Positions 8,508 to 18,035 of a stretch of 64,000 nucleotides of DNA are shown here, piece after piece. The position numbers were made by a program, and so were the translations under genes. This DNA comes from CAVTND01 sp963735955 (GTDB taxonomy: Bacteria; Pseudomonadota; Gammaproteobacteria; Burkholderiales; Burkholderiaceae_F), in NCBI GenBank assembly GCA_963735955.1, contig CAVTND010000016.1, positions 372,001-436,000 on the forward strand, in the 5' to 3' direction. Position 1 is the first letter of the stretch. Every line of letters starts with the position of its first letter. The notes beneath the pieces are model-generated. The model did no database searches. It worked only from the letters and a program-made list of their open reading frames with translations, and was not told where the DNA came from.

Positions 8508-11486
8508 ATGACCGTCGAATTGTCATTGTTCGGCTCGCCGACGATCACCCACAGCGGCCAGTCTTCCGCGCTGCCCTTCGAGCGGCGCACGCAGCTGCTC
8601 GCATTCCTCGCGCTCAGGCGCTCGTGGGTCGGGCGCGCCGAGCTGGCCACCTTGCTGTGGCCTGACCAGGAGACAAAGCTCGCCTACGCCAATCTGCGCA
8701 AGGCGCTGTTTCGCCTGCAGTCCCTTCCCTGGGCGGACCGGATCGAATCCCAGGGCGGCGCACTGCGCTTCGACGCCGCCACCGACGTGCTCGCGTTCGA
8801 AGCGGCGTTGCGGGAACACCGCATCGCCGATGCCATGGCCCTGCGCCGGGGAGAGTTCCTCGCCGGATTCGACGACGATGGCAATGACGCCTGGACAAGC
8901 TGGCTGAGTTTCGAGCGTGATCGACTGCGCGTTGCCTGGCGCAGTGCGGCCCAGGAGCAGCTCGCCGGTGAACTCGACACCGCCGTGGGCATTGAACTGG
9001 CGGCACGGCTGCTCGAGGAGGACCCGCTCGACGAGGCGGCGCTCCGCAGCTACATGAGCTGGCTCATGCGTGCCGGGCAGGGCGCGCGTGCAGGACAGTC
9101 CTACCGCGACTTTGTGAAACGCCTGTCAGAGGAACTCGGCCTGGCGCCGAGCGCCGAGTTGAAGGCGATGCACGATGCGATCGGCAACGGAGCGCCCGCG
9201 GCTGTCACAGCAGCACGGCCGACAACGCGCGTCGACGACAGCTTCATCGGTCGCGCCGTCGAGTTGCGCCGCATCGGTGCGCTGCTGTCGCAGGACGATT
9301 GCCGTCTGCTGTGCCTGACCGGACCGGGCGGAGTTGGCAAGACGCGGCTTTCGCAGCGTTTGATCCAGGAGTTCGCGGCCAGGTTCGAAGACGGCGTGAC
9401 GTTTGTGCCGCTGGACGACCTCAGCTCAGCCAGGGAACTCGGAGGCCGGCTCGCGCGCGAGCTCGGGGTCGAACTGAAGGGGCGTAGCGACGCGCTCGAC
9501 CAGGTGATCGAATCGCTGCGCCGGCGCCATGCGCTGCTCGTGCTCGACAACTTCGAGCAATTGGCCGCCGATGCATCTATTCTGGATCGGCTGCTGGCCG
9601 AGTGTCCGCGCCTGAAGCTCGTCGTCACGTCGCGGGTACGACTGGCCCTGGCCACGGAGTGGCTGCTGCCGCTCGAGGGGCTGCCGTGTCCGGAGCAGGA
9701 GGACACCGACCACATCGAGTCCTTTGATGCGGCGCGCCTGTTCGTCCGCGCGGCTCACCGCGTAGAGCCCTCCCTGGTGCCGGCCGCGGAAGCCGTGGCG
9801 ATCGTAGACATCTGCCAGCAGGTGGAGGGTCTGCCGCTGGCGTTGGAGATGGCGGCCGCCTGGACGCGGGTTTTGTCGTGCGCCGCGATCGCCGACGAGC
9901 TGCGCCATGGCACCGAGCTGCTGCACGCTACCGACCGCATGCAGCCGTCCCGCCACGCGAGCATCGACGTGGTGTTCGAGCAGTCGTGGCGGCTGCTGAG
10001 CGACGTCGAGCGCAAGGCGCTGGCGCAGCTATCGGTCTTTCACGGCAGCTTCTCGCCCGCGGCTGCGCGAACGGTGGCCGGGGCGCGCGTGCCGGTGCTT
10101 GCCGCACTGGCGGACAAGTCTCTGCTGCACAAGGACGGAACGCGGCTTCGCCTGCATCCGCTGGTGCAGCAGCTCGCTGCGGCACGCCTGGGAAACGGAG
10201 AAGAACGACAAGCGGCCGAGCGCGAGCATGCGCGCTACTTCCACGACATGCTTCATCAGTTGCGTCGCCTCGTGGAAAACGGCGATCGGAGTGCTTTGGC
10301 GCAGGTCGAAACGGACTTCGAGAACTGTCGCGCCGCTTGGCGCTGGGCGGTCACTCACGAGCCGTCCCCCGCGCTGATGAGAAGTGTCTCCGCACTGACG
10401 AACTTCTGCGATCACCGCAGTCGATTTGAAGACGGCCTTTCGCTGCTGCGCGAAGCCGGCGAGGCCGGGTCAAGGCGCCGAGACCCGACCTTGCAGTCGC
10501 TGCTGCTGGGAAAGGCGGCGCATCTCGAGTATCGGTTGGATCGCTACACAGAAGCGATCGCAACGGCGACGCGCGGTCTCGAAGTGCTGGGCGACGTGCG
10601 CGATGCGGATGCGCGTGGCCAATGCCTGATGGTGCTGGGGACCTGCCAGCTGAGACTCAGCAACAACCGGGAAGCCATGCACTACCTGGAGGAGTCTCTT
10701 GAACTGGCGCCGGATTGCTCCGACCTTCGTCATCGTGCCGGCATGTTGACTGCGCTGGCACTGGCACACAAAGGGCTGGGAGACTATGACGCCACATTGC
10801 GGCTGACGCTCGAGGCGCTGGACGAACAGCGGCGCCTCGGCGATGTTGGCAGCGAAGCGCTGTCGCTGAACAATCTCGCCGCTTTTTACATCGAGCGCTT
10901 GCAGTTCGATTCTGCAGCCCAATACCTGACGACCGCGCTCTCGCTTTGCGAGCAGAACGGCCTGGCCGCAACCCGTGGCGCGGTGCTGATCAATCTGATG
11001 CTCGTGGCCCTGAATACCGGGCAATTTGAAGCTGCCGAATCGCATGGCCGGCGCGCACTCGAGTATGCGCAGTCGATCGGCAATCGATTCTATGTTTCGT
11101 TTCTGCGTCTTCAGTTTGTGAGCCTGCTGGTGCATCGCGGGGACCTGGACGCGGCTCGCACCGAGCTTCGAACGGGAGTGGAGCTTGCGATCGCGGTTGG
11201 ACGTCCGGTGTTGCTGATCCAGGGACTGGTGCGCCTGGGGGAGATCCTGGTGGCGCAAGGAGAGGTGGCGTGTGGCCGTGCAGTCGCCACCTTCGCCGCC
11301 GACCATCCGCTGACCGCGCCCCTTGACCGGGACGAGACTCTCCAGAAAATCGCGACATGGCCGTCGACGGCCGAAACTGCGCTGGCCTGGCCTGGGTTGA
11401 CGCTGGAAGACGTCGCACACCGAATCGTGATCGAAACCGGCCTTGCCCATGCGCCGCTGATCGCCACGCTGCGCGGCGCGCGCTGA
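8508..11486 (+). CDS. SARP/AfsR-like regulator: BTAD, NB-ARC-type ATPase and TPR repeats
   Basis: About 992 residues from the ATG at 8508, where the winged-helix segment begins (VELSLFGSPTITHSGQ). Residues 1-95 resemble an OmpR-like DNA-binding domain and 95-245 a bacterial transcriptional activator domain (FLAGFDDDGNDAWTSWLSFE, then a TPR-like array). A P-loop follows near 268-280 (LTGPGGVGKTRLSQ), with a Walker B-like LLVLDNFEQLA and sensor-like VVTSRVRL typical of STAND ATPases. The C-terminal ~400 residues are TPR repeats (AEAIATATRGLEVL-like units, LEESLELAPD). STAND regulators of this kind bind a ligand through the TPR part and then activate transcription. A GTG at 8439 would add 23 residues without family character. 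The target genes are unknown; the DUF1127 and methyltransferase genes follow. Confidence 0.85.
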   Translation: MTVELSLFGSPTITHSGQSSALPFERRTQLLAFLALRRSWVGRAELATLLWPDQETKLAYANLRKALFRLQSLPWADRIESQGGALRFDAATDVLAFEAALREHRIADAMALRRGEFLAGFDDDGNDAWTSWLSFERDRLRVAWRSAAQEQLAGELDTAVGIELAARLLEEDPLDEAALRSYMSWLMRAGQGARAGQSYRDFVKRLSEELGLAPSAELKAMHDAIGNGAPAAVTAARPTTRVDDSFIGRAVELRRIGALLSQDDCRLLCLTGPGGVGKTRLSQRLIQEFAARFEDGVTFVPLDDLSSARELGGRLARELGVELKGRSDALDQVIESLRRRHALLVLDNFEQLAADASILDRLLAECPRLKLVVTSRVRLALATEWLLPLEGLPCPEQEDTDHIESFDAARLFVRAAHRVEPSLVPAAEAVAIVDICQQVEGLPLALEMAAAWTRVLSCAAIADELRHGTELLHATDRMQPSRHASIDVVFEQSWRLLSDVERKALAQLSVFHGSFSPAAARTVAGARVPVLAALADKSLLHKDGTRLRLHPLVQQLAAARLGNGEERQAAEREHARYFHDMLHQLRRLVENGDRSALAQVETDFENCRAAWRWAVTHEPSPALMRSVSALTNFCDHRSRFEDGLSLLREAGEAGSRRRDPTLQSLLLGKAAHLEYRLDRYTEAIATATRGLEVLGDVRDADARGQCLMVLGTCQLRLSNNREAMHYLEESLELAPDCSDLRHRAGMLTALALAHKGLGDYDATLRLTLEALDEQRRLGDVGSEALSLNNLAAFYIERLQFDSAAQYLTTALSLCEQNGLAATRGAVLINLMLVALNTGQFEAAESHGRRALEYAQSIGNRFYVSFLRLQFVSLLVHRGDLDAARTELRTGVELAIAVGRPVLLIQGLVRLGEILVAQGEVACGRAVATFAADHPLTAPLDRDETLQKIATWPSTAETALAWPGLTLEDVAHRIVIETGLAHAPLIATLRGAR

Positions 11487-11594
11487 CCGCCGCCTGGACC
11501 GGCCTTTGGCTGCATGCCCGGCGCCGCGCCGAACCCGAGGAACGCTCGTGGAACGCTGCCCTGCGTACGGTTCGCCCCATCGAAAGGGACGACC

Positions 11595-12152
11595 ATGCGC
11601 AACTCACCTCAAGCTCAGAACGCAACACCGCAGTCGGTAGCACCGCAGCACGCTATTCGTCAGACCTCGGCCGAAAGCTTCGGCCGCGTTGCCCGGTGCA
11701 CCGCGGCGGCAACTCCGTTGCTACTCGCGCCGGTACGCCGCAGTGCAAATGAAGCTGACATTTCATCGCGTGTCGAATTCGAAGCGATGGCGCTGCGCGC
11801 CCAGGCCGTTGACGGATTTGGCGACGCTGATGCCGCGATGGTCGCGTTGCCGGTCCGCCCGACCCTGGTGTTCGCACCTGGCGATAGCCCCCTGCTCTAC
11901 AAGACAGCAGGGATGAGGGATCTCGTCTCCGCCGTTTCCGGCTGGGTGGCCGAAGTGATCCGCAGAATCGTCGACCAGACGAAGCGACGCCAGCACGCGC
12001 GAGCCACTTATCTCGCGTTGCGCGAACTCGATGCACGCACCTTGGGCGACCTCGGATTCCATCGCAGCGAAATTCTTTCCGTTGCCGCCGAGCTTGGCGG
12101 CCAAGTCGAAGCCAGCCGTGTGCAGTCCCTGCAGCTCCCGCGCGGCCGCTGA
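11595..12152 (+). CDS. DUF1127 domain protein
   Basis: 185 residues from the ATG at 11595 (GAAAGGGA upstream). The first two-thirds are low-complexity and Ala-rich. The C-terminal part (about residues 130-170) has the DUF1127 helix pair: ARATYLALRELDARTLGDLG followed by FHRSEI. DUF1127 modules are short Arg-rich proteins linked in Alphaproteobacteria to RNA-related phosphate and carbon responses; here the module is the tail of a longer protein. It lies 108 bases after the SARP-like regulator and 32 before the methyltransferase, so the three may form one unit. Confidence 0.6.
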   Translation: MRNSPQAQNATPQSVAPQHAIRQTSAESFGRVARCTAAATPLLLAPVRRSANEADISSRVEFEAMALRAQAVDGFGDADAAMVALPVRPTLVFAPGDSPLLYKTAGMRDLVSAVSGWVAEVIRRIVDQTKRRQHARATYLALRELDARTLGDLGFHRSEILSVAAELGGQVEASRVQSLQLPRGR

Positions 12153-12184
12153 TCGGCCGCACTCAACCCCCTAGGAGAGTCAAA

Positions 12185-13024
12185 ATGAATCTTGTACTTG
12201 AGCAACCGGCGTCGGCGCCGAACTTCGCCGCCATCAAGCAGCGCCAGCAGGCCACCTGGGCCAGCGGCGACTTCGCGGTCATCGGCACCACGCTGCAGAT
12301 CGTCGGCGAGTCGCTCGCCGAAGCGGTCGACGTGCGCGCCGGCGAGCGCGTGCTCGACGTCGCCGCCGGCAACGGCAACGCCACGCTCGCCGCCGCGCGC
12401 CGCTTTGCGAACGTGACGTCGACCGACTACGTGCCCATCGCTGCTCGACAAGGGCCGCGTGCGCGCGCAGGCCGAAGGCCTTGCGGTGCGCTTTCTCGAA
12501 GTGCCGACGCCGAGGACCTGCCGTTCGCCGACGGCAGCTTCGACGTCGTGCTGTCGACCTTCGGCGCGATGTTCACGCCCGACCACGTCGCGCACCGCCC
12601 GCGAGATGCTGCGCGTGCTGCGCCCCGGCGGCCGCATCGGCATGGCGAACTGGACGCCGGACGGCTTCATCGGCCGGCTGTTCAAGGTGATCGGCGCGCA
12701 TGTGCCGCCGCCGGCCGGGCTGAAGTCGCCGGCGCTGTGGGGCAGCCGAACCGCACCTCGGTCGAGCTGTTCGGCGCCCTGGCGTCGCAGATCCATTGCG
12801 AGCGGCGGATCTTCAACTTCCGCTATCGCTCGCCTGCGCACTGGGTGCAGGTGTTCCGCGACTACTACGGCCCGACGCACAAGGCCTTCGCGGCGCTCGA
12901 CGCGGCGGGCCAGCAGGCGCTGGAGCGCGACATCACGGCTCTGCTCGAGCAGTTGAACACCGCCGGCGAATCGTCGCTGGTGGTGCCGAGCGAGTACCTC
13001 GAAGTCGTCATCACCAAGCGCTGA
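12185..13024 (+). CDS. Class I SAM-dependent methyltransferase (several frame changes)
   Basis: Starts at an ATG at 12185 after AGGAGAG. The SAM-binding motif I is VLDVAAGNGNATLAAA (residues about 57-72). Later parts are AEDLPFADGSFDVVLSTFGA (motif II region) and MLRVLRPGGRIGMANWTPDG, as in UbiE/Methyltransf_11 enzymes. The protein hops between two frames at about 12440, 12500, 12590 and 12745, and every piece continues the family pattern. The full product would be about 278 residues ending YLEVVITKR. The frame hops look like sequence errors, though decay of a non-essential gene cannot be excluded. The substrate is unknown. Confidence 0.7.
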   Translation: MNLVLEQPASAPNFAAIKQRQQATWASGDFAVIGTTLQIVGESLAEAVDVRAGERVLDVAAGNGNATLAAARRFANVTSTDYVPIAARQGPRARAGRRPCGALSRSADAEDLPFADGSFDVVLSTFGAMFTPDHVAHRPRDAARAAPRRPHRHGELDAGRLHRPAVQGDRRACAAAGRAEVAGAVGQPNRTSVELFGALASQIHCERRIFNFRYRSPAHWVQVFRDYYGPTHKAFAALDAAGQQALERDITALLEQLNTAGESSLVVPSEYLEVVITKR

Positions 13025-13106
13025 GGATCGAATCACAGCTTGCAAACCGGGCGCAGGCCCAGCCTTGGCTGAGACGTCTGCGCCACCAAACTGCCCTGGA
13101 GGACCT

Positions 13107-13367
13107 ATGCACGACGTACGTTTCCTACTCGCGCCGCAGCGCCCAGCCGGCCTCGTCAAGCGGATTGCCTCGGGCATCGCGCTCACGGGGCTACTCGCAA
13201 TGCTGGCAATCACCCAGTACAGCCCCGCAACCCCACCGCGCTTTGACCTCGATCCGTCAGTCGCCGACGAGCGCGTCAGTGCCGTAGCCGCTGTGCAGAC
13301 GTCTCAAAGTCCGATCGAAATCGACGTCGAGGAACTTCGTCATCAGCAACTCGCGATCCATGGCTGA
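13107..13367 (+). CDS. Small single-pass membrane protein, hypothetical
   Basis: 86 residues from an ATG at 13107 with GGAGG seven bases upstream. One hydrophobic helix at about residues 19-37 (IASGIALTGLLAMLAITQY) is preceded by basic residues, placing the short N-terminus in the cytoplasm. The remainder is soluble and acidic (IEIDVEELRHQQL). Its last bases overlap the start of the following hydrolase gene by eight, so the two are probably translated together. No family was recognised. Confidence 0.5.
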   Translation: MHDVRFLLAPQRPAGLVKRIASGIALTGLLAMLAITQYSPATPPRFDLDPSVADERVSAVAAVQTSQSPIEIDVEELRHQQLAIHG

Positions 13368-14208
13368 ACACGATCTCTCGGTGATCGATCGCGCCGGCCG
13401 GTGCAAAGCAAAGCGCGAGACGGTGGTGCTGCTTCATTCGAGCGCGAGCTCGGGGCGGCAATGGAGCCCGCTGGTGGAGTTGCTTCAGCCGCGATTCAAC
13501 CTGCGTACCGTCGACCTCCACGGTCACGGCACGCAGCCCGACTGGAGCGGCGATCAACCCTTGACCCTGGCCGACGAGGCTGCGCTCGTCAAACCGCTTC
13601 TGTGGGAAGCCGGCGGCGCGCACGTCATCGGCCATTCCTATGGCGGCGCTGTCGCGCTGAAGCTGGCGACGACGTACCCGCACCTCGTGCGGAGCCTCGT
13701 TGCCTACGAGCCGGTGCTGTTCGGCTGGATGATGGTCGACGGCCATTGGGAGGCCGTGCGCGACGTGATTGTGCTTGTCAGCTCGATCCACGCTTGCCTC
13801 GAGCGTGGCGACGAGCATGCAGCGGCCGGTCACTTCATTGAATATTGGTCGGGGCAGGGCGCATGGGACTCAATGTCGGGCGGGCGCCGGCAAGCCGTCG
13901 CCGCACGCATGCGCGCTGTGCTCCCGCATTTCGCTGCAGTGTTTCGCGAGCCGTTCCAGAGCCTGGATGTCGGTGGGTTTGAAATGCCGATGCTTTTTCT
14001 GACGGGCGAGCACACCGTCAACTCAACGCGTCGGATCGCGGCGCTACTGCGCCAGGCGTGTCCGTACGCCGAGCACTCAGTGCTGGCAGGCATGGCTCAC
14101 ATGGGCCCGATGACACACGCGACCGAGGTCAATCGCAGGATTCAGGAATTCCTGGTCCTGCACGCTGGGAGGAACCCGGTGCTCGAAGAGCTCTGCGAAG
14201 CAGGCTGA
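13360..14208 (+). CDS. Alpha/beta-fold hydrolase
   Basis: 282 residues. The order is that of an alpha/beta hydrolase: oxyanion strand VVLLHSSASSGRQW (about 22-35), the DLHGHGTQPDW loop, and the nucleophile elbow GHSYGG (Ser near residue 94). A late acid candidate lies in LFLTGEHTVNSTRR and the catalytic His in MAHMGPMTH. This resembles small esterases, lactonases or haloperoxidase-like enzymes. The substrate cannot be read from the sequence. It overlaps the preceding small membrane protein gene. Confidence 0.75.
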   Translation: MAEHDLSVIDRAGRCKAKRETVVLLHSSASSGRQWSPLVELLQPRFNLRTVDLHGHGTQPDWSGDQPLTLADEAALVKPLLWEAGGAHVIGHSYGGAVALKLATTYPHLVRSLVAYEPVLFGWMMVDGHWEAVRDVIVLVSSIHACLERGDEHAAAGHFIEYWSGQGAWDSMSGGRRQAVAARMRAVLPHFAAVFREPFQSLDVGGFEMPMLFLTGEHTVNSTRRIAALLRQACPYAEHSVLAGMAHMGPMTHATEVNRRIQEFLVLHAGRNPVLEELCEAG

Positions 14209-14358
14209 GGAACCGCACCGCGCTTCCGCCGGCATCTCCAAGGTGCTCGTGGGTAGCAGCACAGGCACAGCTGGGTGCCAGAGCTTGGACTGGGCGCCTG
14301 CGATACGATTGGAACCATCAAAGTCGTTTGCAGGCTTCTCGTCTGAGTTGCCTATTGC

Positions 14359-15481
14359 ATGACCCGAGTCTCGAATGGCCCGTCCGTGCAGACCTTGCAC
14401 GTGAGCAGCAGTGCCGTATCTGCGCTCGGCCCTGGCGAGCGCTCACCGCCTGTCCTCACTGAACAGGATCTGAAGCAGCAGATCGCGCGCGAACTCCACG
14501 CGCGCAACGCGGTGCTCGTCGCCCACTACTACGTCGACGGTGACCTGCAGGACCTTGCACTGGAGACCGGCGGCTGCGTGTCCGATTCGCTCGAGATGGC
14601 GCGCTTCGGCCGCGACCATGCCGCGCCGCACGCTGGTCGTCGCGGGCGTGCGCTTCATGGGCGAGACGGCCAAGATCCTGTCACCCGGACAAGCGCGTCC
14701 TGATGCCCAGAGCTCGACGCCACCTGCTCGCTCGACCTGGGCTGCCCGCCCGACGAGTTCGCCGCGTTCTGCGACGCGCATCCCGACCGCACCGTGGTGG
14801 TCTATGCCAACACCAGCGCAGCCGTGAAGGCGCGCGCCGACTGGATGGTGACGAGCTCGTGCGCGCGTCGCGATCGTGCGCCACTTGCAAGCCACGGGGC
14901 AAGAAGATCCTGTGGGCGCCCGACCGGCACCTCGGCCGCTACATCCAGCGAGCAGACCGGTGCCGACATGCTCTTGTGGGAGGGCGCCTGCATCGTGCAC
15001 GACGAGTTCAAGGGCGCTCGAACTGGAGCTGATGCGCCGCGAGCACCCTGAAGCGCCGCGTGCTCGTTCACCCGGAGTCGCCGGCCAGCGTGGTCGCGCA
15101 GGCCGACGTGGTCGGCTCGACGTCGCAGCTGCTCAAGGCGGTGGTCGACGGCACGCGCGCGGACCTACATCGTCGCCACCGACAACGGCATCCTGCACCG
15201 CATGCGCCAGCTGGCACCGGGCAAGACCCTGATCGAAGCGCCCACCGCCGGCGAGAGCGCCACCTGCAAGAGCTGCGCGCACTGCCCGTGGATGGCGATG
15301 AACGAACTGCAAGGCGTGATCGACTGCCTGATACATGGCCGCGGCGAGATCAGTGTGCCCGAGCCCATGCGCGGGCAGGCGCTCGGCTGCATCGAACGCA
15401 TGCTCGACTTCGTCGCCGCGCAGCCCGGCCGGCGGAGCGCCGGCAGCGCAGGGCTTCGTGCCGAACATCGGCGCAGCCTGA
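14359..15481 (+). CDS. nadA: Quinolinate synthase NadA (several frame changes)
   Basis: NadA condenses iminoaspartate with dihydroxyacetone phosphate to quinolinate using a [4Fe-4S] cluster. The start at 14359 gives a protein whose pieces match NadA in order across all three frames: NAVLVAHYYVDGDLQDLA, GGCVSDSLEMARFG, GVRFMGETAKIL, ATCSLDLGCPPDEF, VVVYANTSAAVKARADW, VTSSCA, KILWAPDRHLG, VHPESPASVVAQADVVGSTS, SCAHCPWMAMNELQG. Cluster cysteines are present in the CSLDLGC, SSCA and CAHC regions. The end is GFVPNIGAA at 15481. At least six single-base frame changes separate the pieces. NadA is normally essential without NAD salvage, so these are probably sequence errors. nadC follows eight bases later. 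Confidence 0.85.
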
Positions 15482-15488
15482 GCCCATC

Positions 15489-16360
15489 GTGTTCGATCAG
15501 AACGAGACGCTCGAGCAGGCGCGCGAACGCAACATCCGTGACGCGCTGCGCGAAGACATCGGCCGCGGCGACTGGACCGGCCAGCTCGTCCCCGCCGGCC
15601 GTCGAGTGCGTGCCAGCGTGAAGGTGCGCGAGAGCGCCGTCCTGTGCCGGCCGCGACTGGTTCGACGGCTGCGTGCACGCGCTCGATCCCGATGCACGCA
15701 TCACCTGGCACTTCTCCGAGGGCGCCGACATGCCGGCCGACAGCGCTGGTCTGCGAGATCGAGGCCGACACGCGAGCCCTGCTCTCGGCCGAGCGACCGG
15801 CGCTGAATTTCCTGCAGCTGCTCTCTGCCACGGCCACGACCACGCGCGCCCATGTGCGCGCCATCGAAGGCGCGTCACCGAACCCGCAGGGCTGCGTCGT
15901 GCTCGACACGCGCAAGACCATGCCGGGCCTGCGCCAGGCCCAGAAATACGCGGTGCGCATCGGCGGCGGCAAGAACCAGCGGCTGGCGCTGTGGGACGGC
16001 ATCCTGATCAAGGAGAACCACATCGCCGCGGCGGGCGGCGTGGCGGCGGCGTTGGCGAATGCCTTCGCGCTGCAGTCCGGGGTCGAGATCCAGATCGAGG
16101 TCGAGACCCTGGATCAGTTGCGCGAGGCGCTCGCGGCCGGCGCCACCAGCGTGCTGCTCGACAACTTCATGGAGCCCGCAATGCGCGAGGCAGTAGCCAT
16201 CACTGCCGGCCGTGCCTTGCTCGAAGTCTCGGGCGGCGTCACGCTCGCGCAACTGCGTGGCATCGCTGCCACCGGCGTCGACCGCATCTCGATCGGCAAG
16301 CTGACGAAGGATGTGCAGGCGGTGGATTACTCGATGCGGGTCACTGGCTCGACCGACTGA
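15489..16360 (+). CDS. nadC: Nicotinate-nucleotide pyrophosphorylase (quinolinate phosphoribosyltransferase, frame changes near start)
   Basis: NadC converts quinolinate and PRPP to nicotinate mononucleotide. A GTG at 15489 starts MFDQNETLEQARERNIRDAL, then REDIGRGDWTGQLVPAG. Frame changes occur around 15600, 15655 and 15745. From about 15750 the frame is intact: LNFLQLLSATATTTRAHV, VVLDTRKTMPGLRQAQKYAV, GGGKNQRLALWDGILIKENH, EVETLDQL, VLLDNF, LEVSGGVTL, GVDRISIGKLTK. These are the standard NadC substrate-binding blocks. Length is about 290, normal. It follows nadA directly and its 3' end overlaps the end of nadB on the other strand by 34 bases. Confidence 0.88.
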
Positions 16361-17970
16361 ATCTCGCTGCGCGCTGGTCGGGTCAGCACCGTCGGGAAAC
16401 TCACCGGCAGCGCGTCCGGAAAGTCGCGGCTGTAGTGCAGGCCGCGACTCTCGTGCCGCATCAAGCGCCGAGCGCACCACCAGCTCGGCGCAATCGACGA
16501 GGTTGCGCAGTTCGAGCAGATCGCGGTTGACGCGAAAGTTGGCGTAGTAGTCCTCGATTTCGCCCTTGAGCAGTTCGATGCGGTGCAGCGCGCGCTCCAG
16601 CCGGCGCGTGGTGCGCACGATGCCGACGTAGTTCCACATCAGCAGCCGCAGTTCGTCCCAGTTGTGCGAGATCACGACCTGCTCGTCGGCGTCCTCGACC
16701 TGGCTCTCGTCCCAGTCCGGCAGCGCCGGCGCGCCGCGCTCTGCGGTTCGCGCACGATGTGTTCGGCGCAGGTGCGGCCCAGCACCACGCATTCGAGCAG
16801 CGAATTGCTCGCGAGCCGGTTCGCGCCGTGCAGGCCGGTGTAGCCGGCTTCGCCCACCGCATAGAGGCCGGGCAGGTCGCAGCGGCCGTCCAGGTCGGTG
16901 ACGATGCCGCCGCACGTGTAATGCGCCGCCGGCACCACGGGAATGGGCTGGCGCGCGATGTCGATGCCGAGCTGCAGGCAGCGTGCGTAAATGGTCGGGA
17001 AGTGCGATTTGAGGAAAGCCTCGCCCAGGTGTGTGGCATCGAGCTGCACGCAGTCCAGGCCGTGCTTCTTCATCTCGAAGTCGATCGCGCGGGCGACGAT
17101 GTCGCGCGGGGCCAGCTCGCCGCGCTCGTCGTGCGCTGGCATGAAGCGCGTGCCGTCCGGCAGGCGCAGGCAGGCGCCTTCGCCACGCAGCGCCTCGGTG
17201 ATCAGGAAGCTGCGCGCCTGCGGGTGGTCCTGCGGGTAATAGAGGCAGGTCGGGTGGAACTGGATGAACTCCATGTTCGCCACCCGGCAGCCGGCACGCC
17301 AGGCCATCGCGATGCCGTCGCCGGTGGCGGTGTCGGGGTTGGTGGTGTAGCGGTAGACCTTGCCGATGCCGCCGGTGGCCAGCACCACGGCGGTGGCGGC
17401 CAAAGTCTCGACGTGGCCGCTCGCGATGTCGAGTGCGTAGATGCCGTAGCAGCGCTGCACTTCCGCGCGTTTGAGGTGGCGCGAGGTGATCAGGTCCACG
17501 GCCATCGACTGCTCGCGCAGGCTGATGTTCGGGTGTGCCGTCGCACGCGCCAGCAGTGCTTCGTGAATGACCTTGCCGGTCGCATCGGCCGCATGCGCGA
17601 TGCGTCGCACGCCGTGCCCACCTTCGCGGGTCAGGTGCAGGCCGAGCGGGCCGGCCGCATCATCGGTGAACGACACGCCTTGCCGCACCAGCCATTCGAC
17701 CGCAGCGGTACTGTGCTGCGAGATGAATCGGGCGGCGTGTTCGTCCACCAGGCCGGCGCCGGCTTCCTGCGTGTCGTTCACGTGAGCGTTGACACTGTCG
17801 TCCTCACCGAGCACGCCGACGATGCCCCCTTGCGCCCACGCGGTCGCGCCTTCCATCAATCCGCGCTTGGCCATCACGATCACGCGTTGCCGGTCGGCCA
17901 GGTGCAGGGCTGTGCACAGGCCGGCCAGGCCCGCGCCGACAATGACGATGGGGGGTGTGGTACTGGGCAT
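16327..17970 (-). CDS. nadB: L-aspartate oxidase NadB (frame changes near C-terminus)
   Basis: NadB oxidises L-aspartate to iminoaspartate, feeding NadA. It has the FAD-binding PIVIVGAGLAGLCTALHLA, the GGATAWAQGG-like segment (EGATAWAQGGIVGVLGED), the substrate region REGGHGVRRIAHAADATG, EFIQFHPTCLY, FLITEALRGEGACL and HYTCGGIVTDLDGR. The frame breaks near 16735 and resumes with DESQVEDADEQVVISHNWDE. It breaks again near 16470 before the end MRHESRGLHYSRDFP at 16327. I prefer the ATG at 17970 because an inverted repeat (17993-18015) sits just upstream; a TTG at 18009 would add 13 residues. The gene converges on nadC, with tails overlapping. Confidence 0.9.
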
Positions 17971-17992
17971 CACGTGGGCTTCGAAGTCGAGT

Positions 17993-18015
17993 GCACGATT
18001 GTCAGTCAATCGTGC
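17993..18015. promoter_or_regulatory. Inverted repeat upstream of nadB, candidate operator
   Basis: Two perfect nine-base arms, GCACGATTG (17993-18001) and CAATCGTGC (18007-18015), flank a five-base spacer. The centre lies about 35 bases upstream of the preferred nadB ATG, a normal repressor position. The half-site ACGATTG also occurs at 14305-14311 upstream of nadA, but without a full partner. NAD genes are often controlled by NrtR, NiaR or NadQ; none of these regulators is visible in the window. Confidence 0.45.
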
Positions 18016-18035
18016 CGCTTCCGGCAGGCATGGAT

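Noticed and set aside
10470..11450. Minus-strand 326-codon frame inside the SARP-like regulator
   Set aside because: Antisense to intact TPR coding sequence and Gln/Arg-rich without a domain.
12008..13213. Minus-strand 401-codon frame across the methyltransferase
   Set aside because: No family pattern; the plus strand carries clear SAM-binding motifs.
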